7,188 bases of DNA from Anaerolineales bacterium UBA6131 (GCA_002435875.1 DIVN01000110.1:1-7188), one strand, 5' to 3'; positions 1 to 6,624 are shown, counted from the stretch's first letter. Numbers and translations are program-made. Notes: a model not told the origin generated them from the letters alone.

Positions 1-1116
1 GTCCGTCAATCGGATGTGGATGCATTGTTCATCTTCCGTCCGGAAGATGCCCGTTACATCACAGCCCATCGAAGCCATTTGGGGCCAGTCGCCGCGTTGT
101 CCTTTGGCAATGCAGTCCTTCATCGGAACGGGGATTACGTGCTCTACACGATGGACATCGATACTTCCCTGGAAGGCATGCCTTGGCTGGACCCCAAGCA
201 GATTCAGCCTCGCGCAAATGTGCGCGACCACGCGGGTGTAGTCTCTTGGGCCGAATCAGTCAAGGCTGATTTCGGTCTGAAACCAGGAGCCAAGATTGGC
301 ATCGACCTCTGGAATCCACGCATTGAAGCCTCCCTTAGAACAGTGTTCCAAGACACTGAGTTCGTGGACGGCTTCGACATTCTGATGAAAGCCAAGATCA
401 TCAAGACCGTGGACGAACTGGCCTGCATTCGAGCCGCCGCTGTGCTGACCGAGGTGGGGTTCAGAGCCGCTCTGGATATCCTCAAGCCCGGTGTGAAGGA
501 GTGCGAAGTGCTCGCAGCCGCGTGGGGAGCGATGACGGCCCTGGGGAGCGAATGGACGCAGTGCTCTAACATCGTGGCATCGGGCCCCTATACAGCGCCT
601 TATCGTCGCTTCACATCCGACCGTATCATCCGTGAAGGAGACCCGGTCATCATTGACATTGGCGGTTGTTTCAATGGGTACTGGGGAGACTTCACGCGTA
701 CCTACATTTGCGGCAACATGCGCCCCACGCCCGAGCAGATTGACCTCCACCAGCAGTGCTACGATGCGCTCTTCCGAGCCTGCGATGCAGCCAGGGCCGG
801 AAACACCAACTATGATGTGTACCTCGCGGCTCAACCCTGTGTAAGGCACAACCTGGGTCATGGTGCAGGACTCAATCCATGGGAGCCTCCATACTTCAGC
901 GTCAGTTCCAAGGAGAACCGGATGGAGCTGCTGCCCAACATGGTGGCGAACTTCGAACCCTACGCTGGCAAGCCAGGCGTCGGCGGATTCCGCCTGGAAA
1001 ACAACGTGATTATCCGAGATGGAGAGCCGGAAATCTTCACAACGCAGCCCTTCGACGAGAGACTATTGCGAGAAGTGCACCCTCTCGACAAGACGACTGG
1101 CCGGCACTATAGGTAG
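1..1116 (+). CDS. M24 family metallopeptidase (Xaa-Pro peptidase-like), 5' end missing
   Basis: Creatinase/prolidase-fold protein, probably a cytoplasmic metal-dependent dipeptidase or aminopeptidase. The frame is open from base 1. A GTG lies at 16, but the match to the family N-terminal domain (DALFIF..EDARYIT) is already under way there, so the true start is probably upstream of the window. Numbering from that GTG, the N-terminal domain covers about residues 1-125 and the pita-bread catalytic domain about 130-355. All five expected metal ligands are visible: D214 (IIDIGG), D225 (GDFTRT), H282 (LGHGAG), E314 (NFEPYAG) and E328 (RLENNV). The segment between D225 and H282 is short compared with E. 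coli-type prolidases. The retained ligands favour a peptidase over creatinase, which lacks the metal site. The gene stops with TAG 41 bases before the MDR dehydrogenase and is probably co-transcribed with it. The natural substrate cannot be read from sequence. Confidence 0.88.
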   Translation, partial: VRQSDVDALFIFRPEDARYITAHRSHLGPVAALSFGNAVLHRNGDYVLYTMDIDTSLEGMPWLDPKQIQPRANVRDHAGVVSWAESVKADFGLKPGAKIGIDLWNPRIEASLRTVFQDTEFVDGFDILMKAKIIKTVDELACIRAAAVLTEVGFRAALDILKPGVKECEVLAAAWGAMTALGSEWTQCSNIVASGPYTAPYRRFTSDRIIREGDPVIIDIGGCFNGYWGDFTRTYICGNMRPTPEQIDLHQQCYDALFRACDAARAGNTNYDVYLAAQPCVRHNLGHGAGLNPWEPPYFSVSSKENRMELLPNMVANFEPYAGKPGVGGFRLENNVIIRDGEPEIFTTQPFDERLLREVHPLDKTTGRHYR

Positions 1117-1144
1117 TTCGGACTCTCAGGGGCTCGACAAAGGT

Positions 1145-1151
1145 AGGAGGG
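1145..1151 (+). promoter_or_regulatory. Shine-Dalgarno sequence deciding the GTG start of the MDR gene
   Basis: AGGAGGG lies six bases before the GTG at 1158. No ATG with comparable spacing is present, and translation from the GTG gives the canonical MDR opening MKAAVLY. This supports GTG as the true start. Confidence 0.8.
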
Positions 1152-1157
1152 AATCAG

Positions 1158-2171
1158 GTGAAGGCTGCCGTCTTGTACGCCCCGTATGACTTGAGGATTG
1201 AAGATCGTCCTATGCCGTCGCCTGACCGAGGTTGGGTAACTATCTCGGTGGAAGCGGCGGGCATTTGCGGTACCGATATCTCCGTGTATGAGGGCAAACA
1301 CTCGGCCAGCCTTCCTCGCGTCTTGGGGCATGAGTTCTGCGGGCGCATCCTGGCGATCGGGGACGAGGTACACGGGCTCGAGCCCGGGCAGCGGGTGATG
1401 GCCGAGGGATCATGGTGCGGAGATGAGCAACACGACACCGACGAGAGTACACATGACCCTTGTATCAACCATCAAGCGCTCGGGCGCACAGTGGATGGCT
1501 GCTTCTCCGAAGCGGTTGCTGTGCCATCCGGAACAGTACACCTCTTGCCGAACACAGTGAAGGCAACAGAGGCTCAGTCCGTAACGACATTGGCTACGGC
1601 AGTCCGCGCTGTGCGGCGCGCCGGGGAGCTAGCCCACAAGCATGTGGCCATTGTAGGTCCCGGCCACGCCGGACTGCTGTTGCTGCAGGTGTGCCTGGTG
1701 TTTGGAGCTCAAGGCGTCGCCGTCGTTGGCACGAGAGAGAATCGTCTACAAGTCGCCAAGCAACTGGGCGCTGAATCGACCTCGAACATCCGCCTTCCCA
1801 GCCACAAGACTTGGCTGCAGGAACCCGCGAACAGAGACTTCGATGTGGTCTTTGAAGCATCGGGAACAGCTTCGGGGCTCGCTACATGCTTTGAGTTGGC
1901 GCGCAAAGGCGGTCGAATAGTGTCCTACGGCATTATCAGTGGCCCACTCGACTCAGTACCCGGCCAAGAGATCTACTCGAAGGAGCTCACAATACTGGGA
2001 TCAAGGGGGGCTGAGGGTTGCTACGAAGAGGCTATCCGATTGCTGGCATCCGGGTTGATCTCTGTTGAGCCACTGATCACTCATGTGATTGCCATACAAA
2101 ACGCTGAGGAAGGATTCACCATCGCGACCCAGCGGCTGCAGGATGCTCTCAGGATAGTTTTCGTCCCGTAA
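1158..2171 (+). CDS. Zinc-type MDR (alcohol/polyol) dehydrogenase with degenerate metal sites
   Basis: Medium-chain dehydrogenase/reductase of 337 residues, a normal length, expected to oxidise or reduce an alcohol/carbonyl pair with NAD(P). The catalytic domain has C37 (GICGTD) and H58-E59 (LGHEF), the usual first zinc ligands. The Rossmann motif is V-G-P-G-H-A-G at 166-172. Two oddities are visible. The structural-zinc lobe keeps only C87 and C102, with an acidic, His-containing stretch between them in place of the usual four Cys. The position where sorbitol dehydrogenase-like members have Glu-Pro (EPLA) reads TTLA, so the Glu that contacts the zinc or its water is Thr143. After the second beta strand comes G-T-R without the acidic residue typical of NAD binding, which could mean NADP preference (inference). 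The closest general class is sorbitol/threonine dehydrogenase-like; the substrate is not assignable. It follows the M24 gene by 41 bases. Confidence 0.88.
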   Translation: MKAAVLYAPYDLRIEDRPMPSPDRGWVTISVEAAGICGTDISVYEGKHSASLPRVLGHEFCGRILAIGDEVHGLEPGQRVMAEGSWCGDEQHDTDESTHDPCINHQALGRTVDGCFSEAVAVPSGTVHLLPNTVKATEAQSVTTLATAVRAVRRAGELAHKHVAIVGPGHAGLLLLQVCLVFGAQGVAVVGTRENRLQVAKQLGAESTSNIRLPSHKTWLQEPANRDFDVVFEASGTASGLATCFELARKGGRIVSYGIISGPLDSVPGQEIYSKELTILGSRGAEGCYEEAIRLLASGLISVEPLITHVIAIQNAEEGFTIATQRLQDALRIVFVP

Positions 2172-2189
2172 CACGTACGCACGACGGCT

Positions 2190-2214
2190 GGCCTCTTCGA
2201 TATGGGAAGAGTCC
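2190..2214 (+). other. Imperfect hairpin between the MDR gene and the regulator promoter
   Basis: CTCTTC (2193-2198) pairs with GAAGAG (2206-2211) around a 7-base loop, and the stem can continue past one mismatch through two G-C pairs. No T-run follows, so it is at best a weak terminator for the M24-MDR pair. It could equally be an operator or mean nothing. Confidence 0.25.
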
Positions 2215-2233
2215 GGGCACCCGATCGTCGCGC

Positions 2234-2262
2234 TTGACAGTCGATACACGCTGGGGTAATCT
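2234..2262 (+). promoter_or_regulatory. Sigma70-type promoter of the regulator-dehydrogenase-aminotransferase block
   Basis: A perfect -35 box TTGACA (2234-2239), a 17-base spacer and the -10 box TAATCT (2257-2262) lie ahead of the GntR-family gene. Transcription would start near 2269, leaving a short leader of roughly 24 bases with GAGGTG just before the ATG at 2293. No clear palindromic GntR operator was seen across the boxes, so self-regulation is only a family-based expectation. Confidence 0.7.
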
Positions 2263-2292
2263 TGAGAGAATCAGTTATTAAGAGGTGCAGAG

Positions 2293-3078
2293 ATGACAAC
2301 CGAGAGTCATGAGGGCTTTGTGGCATTTGAGCGAGTTGGCGATGACCAGAAGCTGTTCAAGAAGGTGGCCGAGCAGATCGAGCGGAGCATTGTTGAACAA
2401 GAATTGAAACCTGGTGACATGCTGCCCCCCGAGCGCGTGATGACGCAACAGTTTGGTGTCAGTCGAACCGTTATCCGAGAAGCTATAAAGGCCCTTGAGT
2501 TGCAGGGACTGGTCGAAGTGCAGCACGGGCGGGGGGCGATCGTATCCAGCGCTTCCGCGACCAATGTGTCCGACTCATTGGTGCGCTATGTACGGATTCA
2601 GGAAAGCTCTGTATGGGCATTGCATGAGCTGCGCACGATTCTCGAGATCGAGATCGCGGCCCTGGCGGCCGAGCGATGCACGGAGGAAGACATCCAGGAG
2701 ATAGACGCCATCATCAAGAGAATGTCGGCCAAGACGCACTCTCCGACCGAATACGTGGAGTTGGATCTGGACTTCCACCGAGCAATCGTGAACGCGGCTC
2801 ACAATCCGCTGTTCCCGTTGGTGCTTGACCCCTTCATGACTCTCATGCGAGAGAGCCGCCGCCTAGGGGCATCGGTTGATGGCGCACCCCAACGAACCAT
2901 CCAAGCGCACAAGAACATACTGGAGTGCATCAAGCGTCACGACCCCAAAGCAGCACGAAGTGCTATGAAAGAGCACTGCGCAATAGTCGCAGGATTCATT
3001 GAACAGGGGAGTTCCCAGCGTGGGCGCCCTACCAAGCCAGAAACTTCGGAACGGTCTACAGGCCCCGCGAGGCAGTAG
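2293..3078 (+). CDS. GntR-family transcriptional regulator, FadR subfamily
   Basis: DNA-binding repressor or activator of 261 residues that acts as a dimer and senses a small metabolite, commonly an organic or sugar acid. The N-terminal winged helix-turn-helix covers about residues 20-85, with the signature run L-P-P-E-R (44-48), FGVSRTVIREAIKALE (54-69) and a wing ending HGRGAIV. The FCD ligand-binding domain covers about 105-240 and keeps the metal-binding set D158, H162 (DLDFHRAI), H206 and H228. The tail after 238 is polar and probably disordered. ATG 2293 is chosen because GAGGTG lies five bases upstream. The gene is first behind a strong promoter and ends 21 bases before the hydroxyacid dehydrogenase, so it probably controls that operon. 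The ligand may be the hydroxy or oxo acid handled there (inference). Confidence 0.93.
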   Translation: MTTESHEGFVAFERVGDDQKLFKKVAEQIERSIVEQELKPGDMLPPERVMTQQFGVSRTVIREAIKALELQGLVEVQHGRGAIVSSASATNVSDSLVRYVRIQESSVWALHELRTILEIEIAALAAERCTEEDIQEIDAIIKRMSAKTHSPTEYVELDLDFHRAIVNAAHNPLFPLVLDPFMTLMRESRRLGASVDGAPQRTIQAHKNILECIKRHDPKAARSAMKEHCAIVAGFIEQGSSQRGRPTKPETSERSTGPARQ

Positions 3079-3079
3079 A

Positions 3080-3103
3080 ATGACCAATGAGGCAGTTTCA
3101 TGA
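3080..3103 (+). other. Possible seven-codon leader ORF coupled to the dehydrogenase start
   Basis: An ATG directly after the regulator stop codon opens a frame reading MTNEAVS. Its TGA overlaps the dehydrogenase ATG as ATGA. It has no clear Shine-Dalgarno of its own. It may be chance, or it may help hand ribosomes from the regulator to the next gene. Confidence 0.15.
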
Positions 3104-4107
3104 CCAGCACCTCTCAGGACATGCGGACAGGAGCACAACCAGAGAACGCGCTCTGTATCGCGACCATCGGACACCGTTTCCCCGATGATTCCGTAGAGAA
3201 AGAGGCCCTGGAGGGCACTGGAATTCAGGTGTTGTTTCTCGGTGGCCTCGCCAAGGACATCGCGTTGGAGCGCGCAGCTCAGGCTCATGCCGTACTGCTT
3301 GGTGTCAGCTTCAGCCTGGACTCGGATGACTTGCATCGTCTGGCTTGCTGTCGCGCGGTCGTCCGCTACGGTGTAGGCGTGGACAATGTGGATGTGCGCG
3401 CCGCCCAGGCGCTGGGCATGACGGTGAGCAATGTACCCGACTACGGCATCGAGGAAGTCGCCACCCATGCGCTTGCGCTGCTTCTCCTCTTCGCCAGAGG
3501 CCTGGGCACATGGGCTGACGCCGTCAAGGCGGGCCAATGGGGATCCGCACTGCCGAAAGTCCGCCTTTCTCGGCTCAGCAGTACAACACTCGGCATCATT
3601 GGGGCAGGGCGTATCGGCAGAGCCCTTCTCGTCAGGGCACGCCCAATATGGGGACGGATCCTGGTCTTCGACCCCTGGGTGAGTGCCGAGGAGATTGCTG
3701 GACTTGGAGCCGAAAAGGCATCTCTGGAGGACCTCCTCGCCAACAGCGACTTCGCGAGTATCCACGTACCACTGAGCGCCGACACCAAGGGCCTGATCTC
3801 GCAGGACCGTCTGCAACTCATGAAAGACGGGGCCGTGCTTGTGAACTGCAGCCGGGGAGACGTCGTTGACGAAGATGCGCTGCGTGACTGTATCAAATCA
3901 GGCAAGATCGCCGGTGCTGGCCTAGATGTGTTCGCAAGTGAGCCTCCGAACCCTACGGGCATCGCGTCCCTGCCTCAAGTGTGGCCTACGCCACACGTCG
4001 CCTGGCTGTCACAGGAATCTATCCGAGATCTACGATACAAAGCTGCCGAGGAGGCCGGCCGCATACTCCTGGGCAAGGGCCCCAGTCACTCGGTCAATCT
4101 GGCTTAG
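3100..4107 (+). CDS. D-2-hydroxyacid dehydrogenase, CtBP-like subfamily
   Basis: NAD(H)-dependent cytoplasmic enzyme of 335 residues interconverting a D-2-hydroxy acid and a 2-oxo acid. The substrate-binding half contains VRYGVGVDNVD (88-98) and NVPDYGIEEVATHALA (111-126), the form typical of bacterial CtBP-like members. The Rossmann motif is G168-A-G-R-I-G173, and D191 at the end of the next strand fits NAD preference. The catalytic triad is complete: R252 (CSRGDVVDE), E281 (ASEPP) and H299 (PTPHVAW). The C-terminal helix (LRYKAAEEAGRIL) ends with the usual SVN-type tail. GAGG at 3089-3092 precedes the ATG by seven bases. The gene follows the FadR-type regulator by 21 bases and, with the downstream aminotransferase, could link an amino acid to its hydroxy acid. 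Phosphoglycerate, glyoxylate or an unusual 2-oxo acid are all possible substrates. Confidence 0.92.
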   Translation: MTSTSQDMRTGAQPENALCIATIGHRFPDDSVEKEALEGTGIQVLFLGGLAKDIALERAAQAHAVLLGVSFSLDSDDLHRLACCRAVVRYGVGVDNVDVRAAQALGMTVSNVPDYGIEEVATHALALLLLFARGLGTWADAVKAGQWGSALPKVRLSRLSSTTLGIIGAGRIGRALLVRARPIWGRILVFDPWVSAEEIAGLGAEKASLEDLLANSDFASIHVPLSADTKGLISQDRLQLMKDGAVLVNCSRGDVVDEDALRDCIKSGKIAGAGLDVFASEPPNPTGIASLPQVWPTPHVAWLSQESIRDLRYKAAEEAGRILLGKGPSHSVNLA

Positions 4108-4165
4108 CGCTCACCGCACCGCAGTGCAAGCAAATCCCATATGATCCATCCGAAAACAGCTGATC

Positions 4166-4175
4166 AAGGAGGGAG
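4166..4175 (+). promoter_or_regulatory. Strong Shine-Dalgarno sequence of the 94-residue ORF
   Basis: AAGGAGGGAG is close to a full anti-16S match and stands eight bases before the ATG at 4184. It is the best ribosome binding site in the window and the main reason to treat the small ORF as expressed. Confidence 0.75.
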
Positions 4176-4183
4176 TAATCTCA

Positions 4184-4468
4184 ATGCCTGGAAAGAGGAA
4201 AAAGGACCCGGAGATCCGGGTTCTGCGAGATGGACTGGAGAACCTACTGGATAACGCAGAAGGGTATCGCGCGAGGTTGGAGCGGGAACTCGAGGCTACC
4301 CGCTCAGAACCAGAGCCCTATCTGCATCTCATCAGAGCGCTGGAGAGTCAGATCGAATCGATCCGGAAACTGGAGAACACTCTGGACGAGCAGGTCTGGC
4401 CAGAGATCATCAAACTGGGCCACGGTTCTTCGTACGTGGAGCATACTCGGACTCGTGACTACTTTTAG
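4184..4468 (+). CDS. Small charged helical protein of unknown function
   Basis: A 94-residue protein that I do not recognise. It starts with a basic stretch (MPGKRKKD). Residues about 10-75 are rich in Glu, Arg, Leu and Lys with leucines or isoleucines at near-heptad spacing (LRDGLENLLDNAEGY, LIRALESQIESIRKLENTL), suggesting one or two amphipathic helices or a coiled-coil hairpin. The tail is polar and ends in aromatic residues (RDYF). There is no signal peptide, membrane segment, Cys pair or catalytic motif. It has an excellent Shine-Dalgarno, lies 76 bases after the hydroxyacid dehydrogenase and 57 before the aminotransferase on the same strand, and is probably in the same transcript. A small partner or scaffold for a neighbouring enzyme is possible, but this is a guess. 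Confidence 0.72.
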   Translation: MPGKRKKDPEIRVLRDGLENLLDNAEGYRARLERELEATRSEPEPYLHLIRALESQIESIRKLENTLDEQVWPEIIKLGHGSSYVEHTRTRDYF

Positions 4469-4525
4469 GCAATTCGCGGCCAGGCGTACTGTACTGCCCT
4501 GAGCAACCAAGGAGACCGCAGACAA

Positions 4526-5692
4526 ATGAAACTCGCTGATCGCATGGCGTTTCTCGGCGGAGACGGCATGGGCAACATGCTGCAACAGGTTGTCCAGCTC
4601 AAGGCGGCTGGTAAGAAGGTGATACCGCTTCATGCGGGGGAACCCGACTTTGATACTCCCGGTCTGATTGTAGAGTCCGCAATACAAGCGCTTCGCAATG
4701 GTGAAACCCATTACGTTCCCGCAGCAGGCACCGCCGCGCTTCGCAAGGCTATTGCAGAGCATATCTCTGAGTCGCGTCATGTAGACGTGGCTCCGGACCA
4801 GGTAATCGTGGCGCCCGGGGCCAAGCCGATGATCTACTTTGCCATACTGGCGTTATGTGGCCCAGGTGACGAGGTGCTGTGCCCCAATCCGGCGTATCCA
4901 TTCTACGCCTCCATCTCCAACTTCGTGGGGGCAAAAGCCGTCTCCATGCCGCTGACAATGGATACGGGGTTTCGCTTCAATGCGGAGTTGCTGGCCCAAC
5001 TGGTAACTGACCGAACCCGCCTTATCGTTCTCAATTCACCTTCGAACCCGACAGGCAGCATACTGCAACGTTCCGACCTGGAAGCGGTGGCCGATATTGC
5101 CCAGCGCTACGATGCCTTCATCCTTTCAGACGAGATCTATAGCCGCATTGTCTACGATATAGAGAAGTTTGAGAGCATCGTCAGCCTGCCTGGTATGACC
5201 GAGCGAACTGTGTTGGTGGACGGTCACTCGAAGACCTATGCCATGACAGGCTGGCGTTTGGGTTATGGGGTGATGCCAAGGGCGCTGGCGGCGCAGATCA
5301 CGAAGATCGCGCTGAACACCATATCGTGCTCTGCGACATTCACCCAGACTGCTGGCGCACAAGCAATCACAGGCCCGCAGGATGATGTCACTCGGATGGT
5401 TGCGAGATTTCGACAGCGGCGCGACCGAATCGTGGATGGCTTAAATAGCATCCCTGGCGTACGGTGTCTACGACCTGATGGCGCATTCTATGCATTCGCC
5501 AAGATTGAGGCCACGGATATGCCCAGCCAGGCGCTGAGCGAGTATCTTCTCTCCCACGCAGGAGTCGCCACATATCCTGGCTCTGCCTTCGGCGAGTATG
5601 GTGAGGGATTCCTGCGGCTCTCGTTTGCCTGCTCAGAGTCTGACATAGATGAAGGACTCGTGAGAATCAGGGAGGCTCTGGCAAAGCTCTAG
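4526..5692 (+). CDS. PLP-dependent class I/II aminotransferase (aspartate aminotransferase-like)
   Basis: Fold-type I aminotransferase of 388 residues, the usual length, transferring an amino group between an amino acid and a 2-oxo acid. Visible hallmarks in order are LHAGEPDFDTP (35-45) near the substrate pocket, HYVPAAGTAALR (62-73), SPSNPTG with N174, SDEIYSRIVY with D202 bonding the PLP ring nitrogen, the Schiff-base lysine K236 in GHSKTYAMTGWRLGY, and R364 (FLRLSF) that binds the substrate carboxylate. AAGGAG at 4509-4514 lies 11 bases before ATG 4526. An in-frame ATG at 4544 is less likely. It is the last gene of the block and is followed by the hairpin at 5723. It probably works with the hydroxyacid dehydrogenase, supplying or consuming the same 2-oxo acid (inference). 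The amino acid specificity cannot be fixed from sequence. Confidence 0.93.
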   Translation: MKLADRMAFLGGDGMGNMLQQVVQLKAAGKKVIPLHAGEPDFDTPGLIVESAIQALRNGETHYVPAAGTAALRKAIAEHISESRHVDVAPDQVIVAPGAKPMIYFAILALCGPGDEVLCPNPAYPFYASISNFVGAKAVSMPLTMDTGFRFNAELLAQLVTDRTRLIVLNSPSNPTGSILQRSDLEAVADIAQRYDAFILSDEIYSRIVYDIEKFESIVSLPGMTERTVLVDGHSKTYAMTGWRLGYGVMPRALAAQITKIALNTISCSATFTQTAGAQAITGPQDDVTRMVARFRQRRDRIVDGLNSIPGVRCLRPDGAFYAFAKIEATDMPSQALSEYLLSHAGVATYPGSAFGEYGEGFLRLSFACSESDIDEGLVRIREALAKL

Positions 5693-5722
5693 CATTGGCT
5701 TCGGCATAAAACTGCAACACAA

Positions 5723-5753
5723 ACGAGCCTCTCTGATGATCAGAGAGGCTCGT
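5723..5753. terminator. Perfect 14-bp hairpin terminator between convergent genes
   Basis: ACGAGCCTCTCTGA (5723-5736) is the exact reverse complement of the arm at 5740-5753, with a 3-base loop TGA. On the plus strand it is followed by CGTTTCT. Read on the minus strand it is followed by TTGTGTT. The T-tracts are short but present on both sides, so it probably ends both the aminotransferase transcript and the opposing selenoprotein transcript. Confidence 0.82.
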
Positions 5754-5808
5754 CGTTTCTATCCATTATCAGAATTGCCGGGCAGGGGGAAGGCTTGAGC
5801 GTGAATAC

Positions 5809-6624
5809 TCACTCCTGCTGGCGACGGCGAGAACGCCGCCAGGATACGATCAGTTTGTATAACTGGTTTGGTTCGGGCGCATCATACAGCCATTGCAGGG
5901 CAGAAACCAGAATCGTGCGTTGAGTCTCAACGCTGCCAGGCTCGCCAAAGGGATCGCCAAAAGGGAATCTTACATAGAGGGCGCGAGGGACACCAGTTGC
6001 GAGCGTGATGTATGGGGCCAGGCTGAGGCTTACGGTTGCAATGCCCGCTTCCTCAATGGCGTTCTGCATCAGACCAACGGTCCGATGGCACTGCGGTCAG
6101 CCCGGCGACAGGATAACCGCATCTACGCCGTCGCGCTTCAGCCTGGACGCCACCCCCGGCGCTATCTCGCGGATGAGTCTGGTTGGATCTGGAACGAATC
6201 CCATGAAACCTACATGCTCCGCAGCAACACTTCCAATCACACGGTCAGCAGCGAGTTCTCTCAGCCGGTCTATGGGGAACACACAGTTTGGGTCTTCTTC
6301 AGCGTCGGTATGATCGTAGTGATCATGTGCGAAGGCAAGGTCGCTGGACTCCACATCTCCAGGAATCCAACGCACGGAGTCATCACCCTGATGCGACTCC
6401 ATGTCAAAAGGGGGTTGCGTGTTAACATACACACCGCCCGAAGAGCCCAGAGCGACCCTAAGTTCCGACATCGGTTTGTCCAGTCGGTGAAAGGCGACGC
6501 GTTCGTTGCGGGCAGGTGCAAAATAGTTCGCATGTGAAACAGCAGAGCGGGCATTCCAAGACTGCCATCTCTCTTCAATCTCTCGTGCTTCAATGTCAAG
6601 TCGCTGCACTTCCATCGCCATCAC
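5809..6624 (-). CDS. GrdB/PrdB-like reductase selenoprotein B family protein with in-frame UGA (Sec176)
   Basis: Read as one 271-residue frame, this belongs to the glycine/sarcosine/betaine/D-proline reductase selenoprotein B family, whose members use a Sec or Cys redox centre. Residues 1-175 show family-like blocks: VYVNTQPPFD (65-74), HDHYDHTDAEEDPN (100-113), FPIDRLRELA (116-125), FMGFVPDP (140-147) and GVDAVILSPG (166-175). Codon 176 is TGA (6099-6097). The same frame then continues with P-Q-C-H-R-T-V-G-L-M, EEAGIATVS and ALYVRFPFGDPFGEPG, the expected C-terminal part, to a TGA stop at 5811. The redox motif is therefore UxxC, with C179. The GTG at 6624 is the longest start; ATG codons at 6621 and 6615 are alternatives, and AAGGTGAT (6627-6620) suits the one at 6615. 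The start overlaps the VOC stop, so translation is probably coupled. The basic C-terminus (WRRSRRRQQE) is unusual. The alternative is a Cys-to-stop mutation; the downstream hairpin and the exact position argue against it. Confidence 0.87.
6067..6087 (-). promoter_or_regulatory. Candidate bacterial SECIS element
   Basis: In the mRNA, CAUCGGACC and GGUCUGAUG form nine consecutive pairs (one G-U wobble) around a GUU loop. The stem begins 10 bases after the UGA and the loop G-U lies at bases 19-20 after it. This fits the general bacterial SECIS pattern: a hairpin inside the coding region just downstream of UGA with G-U in the apical loop for SelB. Folding was done by eye. Confidence 0.75.
6097..6099 (-). 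other. UGA codon read as selenocysteine (residue 176)
   Basis: The only stop codon in an otherwise continuous 271-codon frame. It sits three residues before C179 in the family redox motif, at the position occupied by Cys in non-seleno homologues as I recall them. Recoding is inferred from position, from conservation on both sides and from the adjacent hairpin. Confidence 0.83.

Noticed and set aside
1..1116. Creatinase, which would supply sarcosine to a reductase-like selenoprotein
   Set aside because: All five M24 metal ligands are present, whereas creatinase lacks the metal site. The two genes also lie in opposite, separate transcription units.
2863..3816. Long minus-strand open frame of 317 codons opposite the regulator and hydroxyacid dehydrogenase
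   Set aside because: It overlaps two well-supported plus-strand genes, and its Cys/His/Arg-rich translation looks like a codon shadow.
4117..4145. Internal promoter with TATGAT at 4140-4145 ahead of the 94-residue ORF
   Set aside because: No acceptable -35 element is found at 16-18 bases upstream, so the -10-like hexamer alone is not enough.
4486..4494. GTACTGTAC small palindrome before the aminotransferase
   Set aside because: Too short to separate from chance, and no second copy was noticed near other starts.
5809..6069. A separate small gene starting at the ATG at 6069
   Set aside because: It has no convincing ribosome binding site, is in frame with the upstream part, and its protein is the expected C-terminal part of the same family. 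It is the half after Sec176.
5893..6537. Long plus-strand open frame of 214 codons antisense to the selenoprotein gene
   Set aside because: Its translation has no recognisable family pattern, no Shine-Dalgarno supports it, and the minus strand carries clear conserved motifs across the same bases.
6097..6624. A pseudogene caused by a nonsense mutation
   Set aside because: The UGA falls exactly at the redox Cys/Sec position, a SECIS-like hairpin follows at the right distance, and no other frame damage is seen on either side. It remains the main alternative.
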